A DNA stretch of 64,000 nucleotides. Source: Bacillus massilinigeriensis (GTDB taxonomy: Bacteria > Bacillota > Bacilli > Bacillales > Cytobacillaceae). The notes under the pieces were generated by a model that was not told the DNA's origin, did no database searches, and worked only from the letters and a program-made list of their open reading frames with translations. A program made the translations under genes and the position numbers. The DNA lies in NCBI RefSeq assembly GCF_900111815.1, contig NZ_LT630004.1:1447117-1511116 (forward strand), written 5' to 3'. Within the stretch, counting starts at the first letter, position 1. The number at the start of each line of letters is the position of its first letter. Positions 24,533-33,875 of the stretch are shown one piece after another.

Positions 24533-25066
24533 ATGAGGGATGTTACATTGCTGGACATTTTCCATCATCCCATAACGCAAAAGTATGTAAAAAGATCCGG
24601 TTTTGCCCACGCGATTGCCGTAGCCTATCATGCTTATTATCTTGCGAAGGAGCATGGCGAAGATGTAGATATTGCGGCAAAAGCTGGCTTTCTCCATGAT
24701 ATCGGCCACTTCACCTGGTATAGAAACGGGAAATGGGATTATGAAACTTACCGAAAAAATGATATCCATGCCATCAAAGGTGCAGAAAGGGCACATAAAC
24801 TTTTAATACGACTTGGTGAAAACCCAGTAACTGCCAAAACCATTTCTCTCGCAATTTTGTTTCATACAGACTCTTTTTTACCCTCCAATGAAATAGAGCG
24901 AACAGAGTTGCAAAAAATTGTTAAACTTGCGGATGAAAAGGATGAAGAAGAAGGCGGACTTCACCATTACCGTCAAATAGATAAAGAGCGCGCAAAAAAG
25001 AGCTTGTTGAGACTTGATGCTATGATAGACCACGAAATTACACAGCATGACAGGGCTGCAGAGTAA
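24533..25066 (+). CDS. HD-domain phosphohydrolase
   Basis: A 177-residue metal-dependent HD protein. The metal ligands are in FAHAIAVAYHAYYLA, the HD pair in AGFLHDIGHF, and later His/Asp in LAILFHTDSF and KLADEKDEEEGG. It probably hydrolyses a nucleotide or phosphoester; the substrate is unknown. The open frame extends to 24449, but ATG 24533 with AAAGGAGGGG is the natural start. Convergent with the AI-2E transporter gene across a strong terminator. Confidence 0.82.
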   Translation: MRDVTLLDIFHHPITQKYVKRSGFAHAIAVAYHAYYLAKEHGEDVDIAAKAGFLHDIGHFTWYRNGKWDYETYRKNDIHAIKGAERAHKLLIRLGENPVTAKTISLAILFHTDSFLPSNEIERTELQKIVKLADEKDEEEGGLHHYRQIDKERAKKSLLRLDAMIDHEITQHDRAAE

Positions 25067-25104
25067 AAGGCATGGAGACATAATGCATTGTCTCCATGCC
25101 TTTT
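25065..25104. terminator. Strong bidirectional terminator
   Basis: AAAAGGCATGGAGACA pairs perfectly with TGTCTCCATGCCTTTT around TAATGCAT-type bases, between two convergent genes. Confidence 0.9.
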
Positions 25105-25122
25105 CTGTACATCTTTCATTTT

Positions 25123-26202
25123 TCATTGCTGAAGCAGTTCTCTTTTTTGTCTAAGTCGATAAAATTTTCGAATATCCTTCAATACAATTTTTAGGACAGA
25201 ATATGCTGGGATGGCCAGCAAAATTCCAATAAATCCATATAAAGAGCCAGCCGCTAGGAGCAGCAGAATAACTGTCACTGGGTGAAGGTCGAGTCTTCTT
25301 CCCATTACTTGCGGAGTGACAAGATTTCCTTCTAGCTGCTGTACTACAGCAAGGATTACCAATACTTTAAATGCCATAACCGGACTATGCAGTAATGCAA
25401 TGAGAAAAGCAGGGATTATACCCATCACAGGTCCAAAGAATGGAACAATAGTCAATAGCATCGCAAATATTGCTAATATCAAGGCGTATTCCAGGCCTAT
25501 AATCTTGTATCCAATGTACATTAATACTCCATCTGTAAATGCGATGATGAACTGCCCAGTCACATAAGTAAAAATTGCTTTGTCGATATCCTTCAGAATG
25601 CGACTACCTTCTTCCTCATGCTGAGCAGGAACCCATTTAATAATTTTAGGCAAAAGCTTATCATCATCTTTTAAAAAGAAAAAAGCAAGAAAAGGTACTA
25701 CCACTAATACGGTCGCAATGCTCGTAATCATTGATAGGATTGCAGCTGCATTCTCCCCGAGCTGCTTCGTAAGAGTGCGTCCATACTTATAAGCTTTTTC
25801 CTTCAATTCATTACTGTCGATAAAACCTATATGATTTTCCTCCATTGCTTTTTTTGAATCTGTAGCTGCTTGTTCTACTTTTTCCGGGAATTGTTTTGAA
25901 ATTTGTCCTAATTGATCGCCAAGTACTGAGCCCATCATATAGAAAATCCCATAAAGGATGGATGCAACTATTGTAAAGACAATTAAAATACTCATTACCT
26001 TTGGCATTTTTTTCTCGAGCAGCCTGACAGGGGTGCGCAAAATATAATAGAGCAAACCTGATAGAAGGACGGGAAAGAATATCGCAGCAATGAATTCTTG
26101 CAATGGCCAGACGAAATAATCGATTTTACCCAACATAAAGATTACAAATAAAACGAGAAGCGTTCCCGTCGCATATTGAAAAAAGGGTTTATGTATCCAC
26201 AT
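25123..26202 (-). CDS. AI-2E/PerM-family membrane transporter
   Basis: A 359-residue membrane protein with about eight hydrophobic segments and the family's C-terminal signature LVTPQVMGRRLDLHPVTVILLLLAAGSLYGFIGILLAIPAYSVLK (visible in pieces). Family members export AI-2-like signals or act as Na+/H+ or other small-solute exporters; the substrate here is unknown. GGAGGAAATC places the start at ATG 26202, not at the TTG 12 bases before it. Confidence 0.9.
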   Translation of the reverse strand: MWIHKPFFQYATGTLLVLFVIFMLGKIDYFVWPLQEFIAAIFFPVLLSGLLYYILRTPVRLLEKKMPKVMSILIVFTIVASILYGIFYMMGSVLGDQLGQISKQFPEKVEQAATDSKKAMEENHIGFIDSNELKEKAYKYGRTLTKQLGENAAAILSMITSIATVLVVVPFLAFFFLKDDDKLLPKIIKWVPAQHEEEGSRILKDIDKAIFTYVTGQFIIAFTDGVLMYIGYKIIGLEYALILAIFAMLLTIVPFFGPVMGIIPAFLIALLHSPVMAFKVLVILAVVQQLEGNLVTPQVMGRRLDLHPVTVILLLLAAGSLYGFIGILLAIPAYSVLKIVLKDIRKFYRLRQKRELLQQ

Positions 26203-26315
26203 GATTTCCTCCAAAATTAAATAATGATATTCTATTACTTCTTTCCTTTATGATGAAAAGTTAAACCAACTATAAATGCAATCATCTACGGTTAACCAAA
26301 GCTTCTCTTCATTAC

Positions 26316-26344
26316 AGAAAAAGACAGCCGCAAAAACGGCTGTC
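26316..26344 (-). terminator. Terminator of the ABC-F gene
   Basis: GACAGCCG pairs with CGGCTGTC around CAAAAA. The A-run at 26318-26322 gives the T-run for leftward transcripts. Confidence 0.85.
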
Positions 26345-26381
26345 ATACTAAAATTGAGAGTTCATATTTTTATAGAAATGT

Positions 26382-27929
26382 TTATTTGCCTGCCCATTCT
26401 TCTACATTCCATACTTTTGTCACCCAATCCTCATAGAAGTCAGGCTCGTGGCTTACAAGCACAATCGTACCTTTATATGCTTTTAAGGCTTTCTTCAATT
26501 CTTCCTTCGCTGTCACATCAAGATGGTTGGTTGGTTCATCAAATACAAGCCAGTTACTCTCGTGCATCATAAGCTTACATAAGCGAACCTTCGCCTGTTC
26601 TCCCCCGCTGAGCTGATTCAATGGACGGGAAATATGCTCGTTTTTCAACCCGCAGCGGGCAAGTGCTGCTCTAACTTGGTGTTGATCAAGGGAAGGGAAT
26701 TCATTCCAAACATCATCAATGGGTGTCAGGTTTCCTGCTTTGACTTCCTGTTCAAAATAGGATGGATGAAGGAAATCGCCTCGTTCAATTTTACCGCTTA
26801 AAGGCTGGATTTTGCCTAACATGGTTTTCAATAGTGTAGATTTACCAACACCATTCATACCGACAATGGCAATTTTTTCGCCACGTTCTACAGTAATCGA
26901 TATTTTCGGAAGAAGAGGGTGATCATAACCGATTTCAAAATCTATTCCTTCAAAAACGTACCTACTGCTGCTTCTTGACTCTTTGAATTCGAATGAGGGC
27001 TTAATGGCTGTTTCAGGACGATCAATCCTCTCCATCCGATCAAGTTGTTTTTGTCGGCTTTTCGCACGTCCTGTTGTCGAATAACGAGCTTTGTTCTTTG
27101 CAATAAACTCTTCTTGCTTTTTAATAAATTCACGTTGCTTCTCATATGCATTGATATGCTGATTTTTGTTCAATTCGGCTAGTTCAAGGAATTTTTCGTA
27201 TGTCGCAGTGTAGCGAGTAAGCTTGGAAAATTCTAAATGAAAAATGATATTAGAAACCGAATTCATAAATTCAGTATCATGGGAAATTAAAATAAAAGCG
27301 TACGGGTATTCTTTCAAATATCCCGATAGCCATCGTATATGCTCCACATCAAGATAGTTTGTCGGTTCGTCAAGAAGAAGAACTTGAGGCTGTTCCAGCA
27401 GCAGCTTGGCAAGTAGTACCTTTGTCCGTTGTCCGCCGCTAAGTGCAGCTACATCTCTGTCTAGTCCAATAGCATCAAGTCCTAAACCTCTCGCTGCTTC
27501 CTCAACCTTTATATCTAGAGTATAAAACCCTCCCGCATCTAGTTCATCTTGGATTATAGCCATTCTTTCCAGCAGTTCTTCCAATTCCTCTGGAGAAGCT
27601 TCACCCATTTTTCCTGTCACTTCATTCAATTCTTCTTCCTTTTTAAAAAGAGGAAGAAAGGCATCACGCAGCACGTCTCGAATCGTTTTTCCTGGAGTCA
27701 ACACTGTATGCTGGTCGAGATAGCCATATACAACACCCGGTGTCCATTCGACTTTACCAGCATCATGGATGAGCTGGTTTGTAATAATATTCATCAAGGT
27801 GGATTTTCCAACACCGTTTGCTCCAACTAAACCAGCATGATCCTCTGCTAGCAGTCTAAAGGATACTTCTTTAAAGAGCGTTCTATCTCCAAAAGTGTGA
27901 CTTAATTTATCTACAGTTAAAAGGCTCAT
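26382..27929 (-). CDS. ABC-F family ATP-binding protein (YfmM-like)
   Basis: A 515-residue protein with two ABC ATPase cassettes and no membrane domain. Walker A motifs are GANGVGKSTL and GMNGVGKSTL, signature motifs LSGGQRTKV and LSGGEQAKV, and Walker B/H-loop motifs LLLDEPTNYLD…SHDTEF and VFDEPTNHLD…SHEPDF. A charged linker (about 240-310) matches the P-site tRNA interaction motif region. ABC-F proteins act on ribosomes, relieving stalling or conferring antibiotic protection. The sequence seems closest to B. subtilis YfmM. GAGGATG ribosome site before ATG 27929. Confidence 0.92.
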   Translation of the reverse strand: MSLLTVDKLSHTFGDRTLFKEVSFRLLAEDHAGLVGANGVGKSTLMNIITNQLIHDAGKVEWTPGVVYGYLDQHTVLTPGKTIRDVLRDAFLPLFKKEEELNEVTGKMGEASPEELEELLERMAIIQDELDAGGFYTLDIKVEEAARGLGLDAIGLDRDVAALSGGQRTKVLLAKLLLEQPQVLLLDEPTNYLDVEHIRWLSGYLKEYPYAFILISHDTEFMNSVSNIIFHLEFSKLTRYTATYEKFLELAELNKNQHINAYEKQREFIKKQEEFIAKNKARYSTTGRAKSRQKQLDRMERIDRPETAIKPSFEFKESRSSSRYVFEGIDFEIGYDHPLLPKISITVERGEKIAIVGMNGVGKSTLLKTMLGKIQPLSGKIERGDFLHPSYFEQEVKAGNLTPIDDVWNEFPSLDQHQVRAALARCGLKNEHISRPLNQLSGGEQAKVRLCKLMMHESNWLVFDEPTNHLDVTAKEELKKALKAYKGTIVLVSHEPDFYEDWVTKVWNVEEWAGK

Positions 27930-28155
27930 AATAACATCCTCACTTTAATCTTTAAATACTGAACAGTGTTTTCCATAATAGATGATACTAAATTCACAGC
28001 TTACAAGCCAGCACTTTATAGCATGGAACGAGAATACAGGACATCCGATAAAGAAAGATGGCGATATTTATCGAAAATTGAAATTAAAATTATTATTTTA
28101 GTGCCAAAATATACCTAGCTTTGATATAATTGTATATAGAAAGGGAGGGGTTGTG

Positions 28156-28452
28156 ATGAAAGCGACAGGTATTGTCAGAAAAACTGATCAACTTGGCAGA
28201 ATTGTCATCCCCATGGAATTAAGAAAAAAAATGGGCATCCATGAAAATGATCCGCTTGAAATTTTTGTGGATGAAGAGACTATTATCCTTCAAAAGTATC
28301 AACCTGATATGACATGTATGGTTACAGGAAAGGTCAGCACCGACAACATTACGCTTGCAGGCGGAAAGATTTGTCTGAGTGATGAAGGGGCGGAACATTT
28401 AATGAAAGAACTGCAAGATTATTTGACAACTACAAATTTTCCATCATCATAA
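28156..28452 (+). CDS. abrB: AbrB-family transition-state regulator
   Basis: A 98-residue DNA-binding protein. The N-terminal swapped-hairpin barrel reads MKATGIVRKTDQLGRIVIPMELRKKMGIHENDPLEIFVDEETIILQKY (given in parts by family comparison), followed by the C-terminal dimerisation half with TCMVTGKVS and AGGKICLS. Closer to AbrB than to Abh by the MTC…TG and LAGGK motifs. It would repress stationary-phase genes. GGGAGGGGTTGTG precedes ATG 28156; a TATAAT at 28125-28130 is a likely -10. Its terminator has been split by the IS1182-type element. Confidence 0.92.
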   Translation: MKATGIVRKTDQLGRIVIPMELRKKMGIHENDPLEIFVDEETIILQKYQPDMTCMVTGKVSTDNITLAGGKICLSDEGAEHLMKELQDYLTTTNFPSS

Positions 28453-28475
28453 ATAATAGCACGCCCTGCAAAAAA

Positions 28476-28492
28476 GCCTTCTCTACGAAGGC
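28476..28492. repeat. Left copy of the 17-bp duplicated terminator hairpin
   Basis: GCCTTCTCTACGAAGGC, a 6-bp stem with a short loop preceded by AAAAAA. It is identical to 30069-30085 at the other end of the IS1182-type element, and therefore reads as a target-site duplication consisting of the complete stem-loop. Originally it was the shared terminator of abrB and the convergent lipoprotein gene. Confidence 0.85.
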
Positions 28493-28605
28493 TCAGCTTG
28501 TGGAGAAAGGCACCTTTATTTCTTCCACAAGCTTTTTTATTTTAATTCCATTTAGCTTTTTTACTGTTTAATATTTCCTTTTCATAAAAAAACAAAGATC
28601 GCCAC

Positions 28606-29981
28606 TCACTTTCCTAGCCTTGCTAGGTGTGTGACGATCTTTTTTATATTCTGGCACGCTGCAGTGAGTAGGACCTGCTCACTCGCATTGTGCAATCCCC
28701 GTAACCGGCAATAGCGAAGCCCATGCAGTTCTTTTGAATCTGCGAAGCTTCGCTCTACTTTTTCTTTTCTGAACTTATAAAGCATCTTTCCAGAGAGGGA
28801 GAGCCTGTTTTGACGAACCTTCTCCTTGAATTCTTCCCACACATGGCGCGTAACAATCTTTTGTGTATTCCTTGATCGGGTACACTCCTTTAGGAGGGGG
28901 CATACGGAACATCTCTTTGGATCTGACTTATATTCACGGTAACCTTCTCTTGTCGTTGTACGATAAACTAACTCCTGTCCATTTGGACAAATGTAAACAT
29001 CTTTCTCTTTATGATAGGTAAACTTCCATTTAGGAAAAAGTCCTTTTGTCGGCTGGTATCTACGATGGGCGATCACTCCAAAAACCTTACGGTCATGAAG
29101 TCCTTTACAAATTGGATTTGTTAAATATCCTGAGTCGAGTGCCACTGCTTCTACCTTAAATCCAAAACGATCCATCTGACGGTCAAGCCTAGAAAGATAA
29201 GGGACAGAGTCATGGACATTTCCCGGAGTAACATAAGCATCAGTAATGATATTGAACTTCATATCGGTTGTTCGATGATCAAGATAACAGAACATCTCCT
29301 GCTTATTTTCCCTGGACATGAAGCCACAATCTGGATCGGTTGTGCTTTTTCGAATTTGTTTGGTCTCTGTCACCTCCTCTCTTTCTTTTAGTGCTTTTTT
29401 CCGTGTTGGAATCTATCCTCTTCCACAGCTCTATTGAGTTCTTCTATGTATTCCCGAGTCTCCACTTCGACTTCTTCCCGTGTAAACTTGTGCTTATTGG
29501 CATTCGCTTTAAGGTGAGTAGAGTCAGTAAACAGAACTCTTCCACCAACCATTTTATGATTCATGGCTAACAGGACAATCTCATCAAAAATTTCTTGAAA
29601 GATATTCGTATCTTTAAAACGGGTTCTTCTATTCCAACTGATGGTCGAGTGGTCCGGCACAGGATCATTGAGCTTCAAGCCAAGAAACCATCGATAGGCT
29701 ACATTTGTTTGCACTTCCCGTTCTAATCGGCGTTCCGAACGGATGCCATAAAAATAACCAATAAACATCATTTTAAATAGAACTAGTGGATCCGAAGGAC
29801 GCCCGGTACTCTCGGAATAATAAGGACGCAATTTCTCCCCGATAAAAGAAAAGTCTATGTACTGGTCCACCTTTCTTAAAAAGTGATCCTGGGGAACCAA
29901 ATCCTCAATTAAAACAAATTCTGCTTCTCCTTGTAATTCCCTTTTCGGTTTGAACATCGCATCCACCATCCTAAGTGTCAT
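28606..29981 (-). pseudogene. IS1182-family transposase, split in two frames at an A6 tract
   Basis: The upstream part (29388-29981, 197 residues) contains the N-terminal DUF772-type domain ([22 protein letters not shown]…FSFI…[22 protein letters not shown]) and the first catalytic Asp ([14 protein letters not shown]). It ends HGKKH-stop at 29388. The downstream part (28606-29373 from its GTG) carries DTRT…DPDCGFMSRENK, YVTPGNVHDS, ALDSGYLTN and the C-terminal Cys-rich DDE part. A -1 shift in the A6 tract (29395-29400) joins them as [16 protein letters not shown] with nothing missing. Whether this is a mutation or programmed frameshifting cannot be told from sequence; most IS1182 transposases are a single ORF. 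Confidence 0.8.
29394..29400 (-). other. A_AAA_AAG slippery heptamer in the transposase
   Basis: In the zero frame of the upstream ORF the bases read GG-A AAA AAG, the exact -1 frameshift heptamer known from dnaX and several insertion sequences. A stop (TAA) follows two codons later, and the downstream frame continues the transposase. Confidence 0.6.
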
Positions 29982-30068
29982 ATTAATAATATTATATCAA
30001 ATTAACGCGGTGAATGGTTAAAGAAATCGGATAAAAATTAGGCTGTCGAGAGTTTCTCGACAGCCTGA

Positions 30069-30085
30069 GCCTTCTCTACGAAGGC
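30069..30085. repeat. Right copy of the 17-bp duplicated terminator hairpin
   Basis: Identical to 28476-28492 and followed by TTTTTT. It still lies just beyond the stop of the lipoprotein gene (leftward). The leftward T-run now lies across the insertion sequence. Confidence 0.85.
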
Positions 30086-30092
30086 TTTTTTG

Positions 30093-30257
30093 CTATTTTC
30101 CTGTATCATTAGAATTTCTGTCACTTTTCTTAAATTCGTCATCTAAAACCGGCTTTTCCTTATCATCATCACCATCAGTATTGCAGCCAGACATTCCCAA
30201 GGTTAATAGTGCAGATGCCGTTAAAGCTAAACCGTATTTTCTCCATTTTCGTCTCAT
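30093..30257 (-). CDS. Small lipoprotein
   Basis: A 54-residue protein behind CCAGGAGGCTG. A basic N-terminus (MRRKWRKYG) and hydrophobic stretch (LALTASALLTLG) lead to a lipobox-like MSGC (Cys about residue 24), then a very acidic/polar mature part (NTDGDDDKEKP…KSDRNSNDTGK). It would be exported and lipid-anchored at Cys. Function unknown; small spore-forming-bacterium lipoproteins of this type are common. Confidence 0.7.
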   Translation of the reverse strand: MRRKWRKYGLALTASALLTLGMSGCNTDGDDDKEKPVLDDEFKKSDRNSNDTGK

Positions 30258-30541
30258 ATTTCAGCCTCCTGGTTTGTATATCTTATGTTACTATGCCCAT
30301 CTTTTTGAAGCTTTAGTGGCGAATTATGATCGTACTGGTGGAAGAGGTAGTTTTGACCAATAGCGATTTGCTGTTATAATTGTGTACAGGGACTAATCAA
30401 TACGCATTTTCCTTTAATATTTTTGTTTTCATGCCGAAATTTAAAGGGAAAATAATATTTTTATGGAATATTACATTGAGTATAGAATGGGCCTATTAGA
30501 TAAGGTTTCGAAAAAAAGCTATCAGGAAAGGGCAGCGTGTA

Positions 30542-31303
30542 ATGAAGAAACATATACCAAATCTTTTTACGTTCGGGAATTTATTTTGTGGTTATTTATC
30601 CATCCATTATATGATGAATGATGATGTTAGGAACGCTACAATTCTGATTTTCATTGCTATCATGCTTGATGCCGTTGACGGAAGGGTTGCCAGGATACTA
30701 GGCGTATCTAACCCAATTGGTAAGGAACTGGATTCACTCGCGGATATTGTTTCTTTTGGTGTGGCTCCGGCATTCCTAGTATCTCATACATATTTTAACG
30801 ACTTTACCATTTATGGGACAATGTTGGCTGGATTGTTTCCAATTTTCGGTTCTTACAGACTTGCTCGCTTTAACATTACATCTTCCGATGAATCACTCAA
30901 ACATTTCACAGGTATTCCAATAACACTTGCTGGAGGAGTAGTCACGTTCCTTGTAGTGCTTCATCACTATATTCCTTTGGTTATATTTACCGTCCTGTTC
31001 TACCTTCTATGTTTCTTGATGGTCAGTACAGTGAAGATACCAAGCTTTAAGAAAGTCGGAATGCCGAAAAACAGCATTTTGATAACATTGTTCATTTTTT
31101 ATATGTTTTATTTTGCAGCAAAAACAAAGTTTGAGCAGGTTCCTTTCTTCTTTTATGTGGCACTTGGAACCTATATTTTATTCATCATCGTCAGGTATAT
31201 GAAGGAGAAGGAAACTAGGATTACTTTTATCCGGATGCCGCTGCCAAAACGCCTTAGAATAAAAGGCTTTAAGTTCAGAGGAAAAAAACGAAAGCCGAAA
31301 TGA
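30542..31303 (+). CDS. pssA: CDP-diacylglycerol-serine O-phosphatidyltransferase
   Basis: A 253-residue membrane enzyme making phosphatidylserine, the precursor of phosphatidylethanolamine. The CDP-alcohol phosphotransferase signature DG(x)2AR(x)8G(x)3D(x)3D is complete (Asp46-Gly47, Ala50-Arg51, Gly60, Asp64, Asp68). About seven hydrophobic segments follow and the C-terminus is basic. No psd is adjacent in this window. Starts at ATG 30542 after AGGAAAGGGC. The 284-base leader holds no ORF I can support. Confidence 0.93.
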   Translation: MKKHIPNLFTFGNLFCGYLSIHYMMNDDVRNATILIFIAIMLDAVDGRVARILGVSNPIGKELDSLADIVSFGVAPAFLVSHTYFNDFTIYGTMLAGLFPIFGSYRLARFNITSSDESLKHFTGIPITLAGGVVTFLVVLHHYIPLVIFTVLFYLLCFLMVSTVKIPSFKKVGMPKNSILITLFIFYMFYFAAKTKFEQVPFFFYVALGTYILFIIVRYMKEKETRITFIRMPLPKRLRIKGFKFRGKKRKPK

Positions 31304-31310
31304 TTAAGAA

Positions 31311-31340
31311 GAGGAGCAAATCATTATGCTCCTCTTTTTT
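31311..31340 (+). terminator. Rho-independent terminator after pssA
   Basis: GAGGAGCA pairs with TGCTCCTC around AATCATTA, followed by six T. Confidence 0.88.
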
Positions 31341-31513
31341 ATTTTTCCACTTTCCAGATAATAAAGGAAAGCAGATATTTTACCTAAAATGTCCCTCGTG
31401 TGTGTACAGCGAGGATTTTTATGTTAAAGTATACATGTTGAATAACTGTGATTACAGTCTTTCACTGTTTTTCTCAGAAGGACAAATGTAATTTAACGAG
31501 GAAGGGGATTGGC

Positions 31514-32704
31514 ATGACTAGTAAAAATTTGGATCACTTTTTGAAGGTAAACCTTGCCGACTTGAAAGAAAAAGGTCTTTATAATGTGATTGACCCTCTT
31601 GAAAGTCCAAACGGCCCTATGATTACCATTGCTGGAAAGGAATTGATCAACCTATCATCAAACAATTACCTTGGACTTGCAACTGATGACAGATTGAAAG
31701 AAGCAGCGATAGATGCAGTGAAAAAGTTTGGAACTGGCGCTGGGGCAGTAAGAACCATAAACGGTACGCTTAAAATTCATTTGGAACTTGAAGAAAAACT
31801 GGCTAAATTTAAGAAAACAGAAGCAGCAATTGCTTATCAATCAGGATTCAACTGTAATATGGCAGCCATTTCAGCTGTAATGGACAAAAATGATGCTATT
31901 TTATCCGATGAATTAAACCATGCATCCATTATCGATGGATGTCGTTTGTCTAAAGCAAAAATTATTCGTTTTAATCATTCTGATATGGAAGATTTACGAG
32001 CACGAGCAAAAGAGGCAAAAGAATCTGGTCTTTACAATAAAATCATGGTAATTACCGATGGTGTTTTCTCGATGGACGGGGACATTGCAAAGCTTCCGGA
32101 AATCGTGGAAATCGCAGAGGAATTTGATCTCATCACATACGTTGACGATGCTCATGGATCAGGCGTGTTGGGAGATGGAGCTGGAACGGTTAAACATTTC
32201 GGCCTATCCGATAAGATTGATTTTCAAATCGGAACTTTGTCAAAGGCAATTGGAGTAGTAGGTGGATATGTTGCAGGTAAGCAAGATTTGATTGATTGGC
32301 TTAAAGTAAGAAGCAGACCGTTTCTTTTTTCCACTTCATTAACACCAGCCGATGTAGCAGCCTGCATTAAAGCGATTGAAATATTAACAGATAGTACTGA
32401 ACTGAATAAAAAACTTTGGGAGAATGGAGATTATTTGAAAGCTGGACTAAAAAAGCTTGGCTTCAATATTGGCGCCAGTGAAACTCCAATCACGCCATGC
32501 ATTATTGGTGACGAGGTACAAACCCAGGAATTCAGCAAAAGATTGAACCAAGAAGGTGTCTACGCAAAGTCGATTGTGTTCCCGACAGTCCCTAGAGGGA
32601 CAGGAAGGGTGAGAAATATGCCTTCTGCTGCCCATACGAAAGAGATGCTGGACAGGGCCATCTCTATATACGAAAAAGTGGGCAAAGAGATGGGCATCAT
32701 TTAA
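31514..32704 (+). CDS. kbl: Glycine C-acetyltransferase (2-amino-3-ketobutyrate CoA ligase)
   Basis: A 396-residue PLP enzyme of the alpha-oxoamine synthase family. Landmarks are [45 protein letters not shown], the [10 protein letters not shown] motif and the PLP lysine in [16 protein letters not shown]. It splits 2-amino-3-ketobutyrate with CoA to glycine and acetyl-CoA. ATG 31514 has GAGGAAGGGGAT; the ORF's upstream extension is not needed. The tdh gene follows after 47 bases, the usual threonine-degradation operon. Confidence 0.93.
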   Translation: MTSKNLDHFLKVNLADLKEKGLYNVIDPLESPNGPMITIAGKELINLSSNNYLGLATDDRLKEAAIDAVKKFGTGAGAVRTINGTLKIHLELEEKLAKFKKTEAAIAYQSGFNCNMAAISAVMDKNDAILSDELNHASIIDGCRLSKAKIIRFNHSDMEDLRARAKEAKESGLYNKIMVITDGVFSMDGDIAKLPEIVEIAEEFDLITYVDDAHGSGVLGDGAGTVKHFGLSDKIDFQIGTLSKAIGVVGGYVAGKQDLIDWLKVRSRPFLFSTSLTPADVAACIKAIEILTDSTELNKKLWENGDYLKAGLKKLGFNIGASETPITPCIIGDEVQTQEFSKRLNQEGVYAKSIVFPTVPRGTGRVRNMPSAAHTKEMLDRAISIYEKVGKEMGII

Positions 32705-32751
32705 GGAAATGATTACTTGCAAAAAAGAGAGAATAGGTGGGGGAAATAGTC

Positions 32752-33699
32752 ATGAAAAGAATCATGATTACGGGTGCTCTTGGCCAAATAGGCTCAGAGC
32801 TAACGATCAAACTTAGAGATATTTATGGAGCAGATAATGTACTGGCTACCGATATTCGAGAAAATGATAGCGATGCTGCAAAAGGAGGGCCATTTTCCAT
32901 CTTAGATGTGATGGATGGAAAGAAGATGGCCAGTCTAGCTGAAAACCATAAAGCTGATACGATTATTCATATGGCTGCACTTCTTTCAGCCACAGCGGAA
33001 GCCAACCCTGTATTTGCTTGGAATCTTAATATGGGGGGCCTAATGAACGCACTTGAAACCGCTAGGGAACAAAAGTGCCAATTCTTTACGCCAAGCTCTA
33101 TTGGAGCTTTCGGTCCGAGTACGCCAAAAGATTTGACACCGCAGGATACCGTTCAGAGACCTACGACAATGTATGGTGTGAACAAGGTTGCAGGAGAACT
33201 GCTTGCTGATTATTACTATCACCGTTTTGCAGTCGATACACGAGGACTTAGGTTTCCTGGATTGATTTCCTATGTAGCTCCTCCAGGTGGAGGCACAACT
33301 GACTATGCGGTAGAAATCTACTATGAAGCAATCAAGAACGGCCGCTATACTTCCTATATTGAGCAAGGAACCTATATGGATATGATGTATATGCCTGATG
33401 CCCTAGATGCTATTATTAACTTAATGGAAGCAAGTCCAGAAAAGCTGATACACAGGAACTCGTTTAATGTTTCCGCAATGAGCTTCTCACCAGAGGAAAT
33501 TTCCGCGGAGATAAAAAAACATATAACTGGATTTGAAATGAGCTACGATGTCGACCCGATTAGGCAAAGTATTGCTGATAGTTGGCCGAATTCCATTGAT
33601 TCTTCAGCTGCAAAGGAAGAATGGGGCTTTAAAGCTAAATATGACCTATCCTCGATGTCAATCGATATGCTTAATAAATTAAAAGCTAAGCTTGGATAG
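32752..33699 (+). CDS. tdh: L-threonine 3-dehydrogenase, SDR/epimerase type
   Basis: A 315-residue NAD-dependent enzyme of the GalE-like SDR group. It has the Rossmann loop TGALGQIGSEL, DIRE, HMAALLSATAE, catalytic Ser/Thr region TPSSIGAFGP and YGVNKVAGELL (Tyr, Lys), then the specific RFPGLISY…PPGGGTTDYAVEIYYEA. This type oxidises L-threonine to 2-amino-3-ketobutyrate, the Kbl substrate. GGTGGGGGAAAT places the start at ATG 32752. Confidence 0.92.
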   Translation: MKRIMITGALGQIGSELTIKLRDIYGADNVLATDIRENDSDAAKGGPFSILDVMDGKKMASLAENHKADTIIHMAALLSATAEANPVFAWNLNMGGLMNALETAREQKCQFFTPSSIGAFGPSTPKDLTPQDTVQRPTTMYGVNKVAGELLADYYYHRFAVDTRGLRFPGLISYVAPPGGGTTDYAVEIYYEAIKNGRYTSYIEQGTYMDMMYMPDALDAIINLMEASPEKLIHRNSFNVSAMSFSPEEISAEIKKHITGFEMSYDVDPIRQSIADSWPNSIDSSAAKEEWGFKAKYDLSSMSIDMLNKLKAKLG

Positions 33700-33710
33700 T
33701 GTGAATGAAG

Positions 33711-33740
33711 AGTGGTTGAGATAATTTCAACCACTTTTTT
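33711..33740 (+). terminator. Rho-independent terminator of kbl-tdh
   Basis: AGTGGTTGA pairs with TCAACCACT around GATAATT, then TTTTT. Confidence 0.88.
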
Positions 33741-33875
33741 CTATGAGTAAACATATAATAGGATCCAAAAAAATACTGATTTCTCTAAATAATTATAAGA
33801 AACTATTAAGTTTACAACCGTGTTCGGGCTTTGTATTCTCATTATATAAAGAGAATAATAATGGGGGAAGATGAA

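Larger units (their letters stand above)
28493..30068 (-). mobile_element. IS1182-type insertion sequence (1576 bp) inserted in a terminator
   Basis: The ends are inverted repeats: outside-in they read TCAGCTTGTGGAGAAA (left) and TCAGGCTGTCGAGAAA (right), differing at three positions. Both ends carry subterminal hairpins (28495-28531 and 30040-30066). The element is flanked by 17-bp direct copies of a terminator stem-loop. It encodes a single transposase split over two frames. The 70-bp left end is also present as an identical inverted fragment at 1216-1285. Confidence 0.88.
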
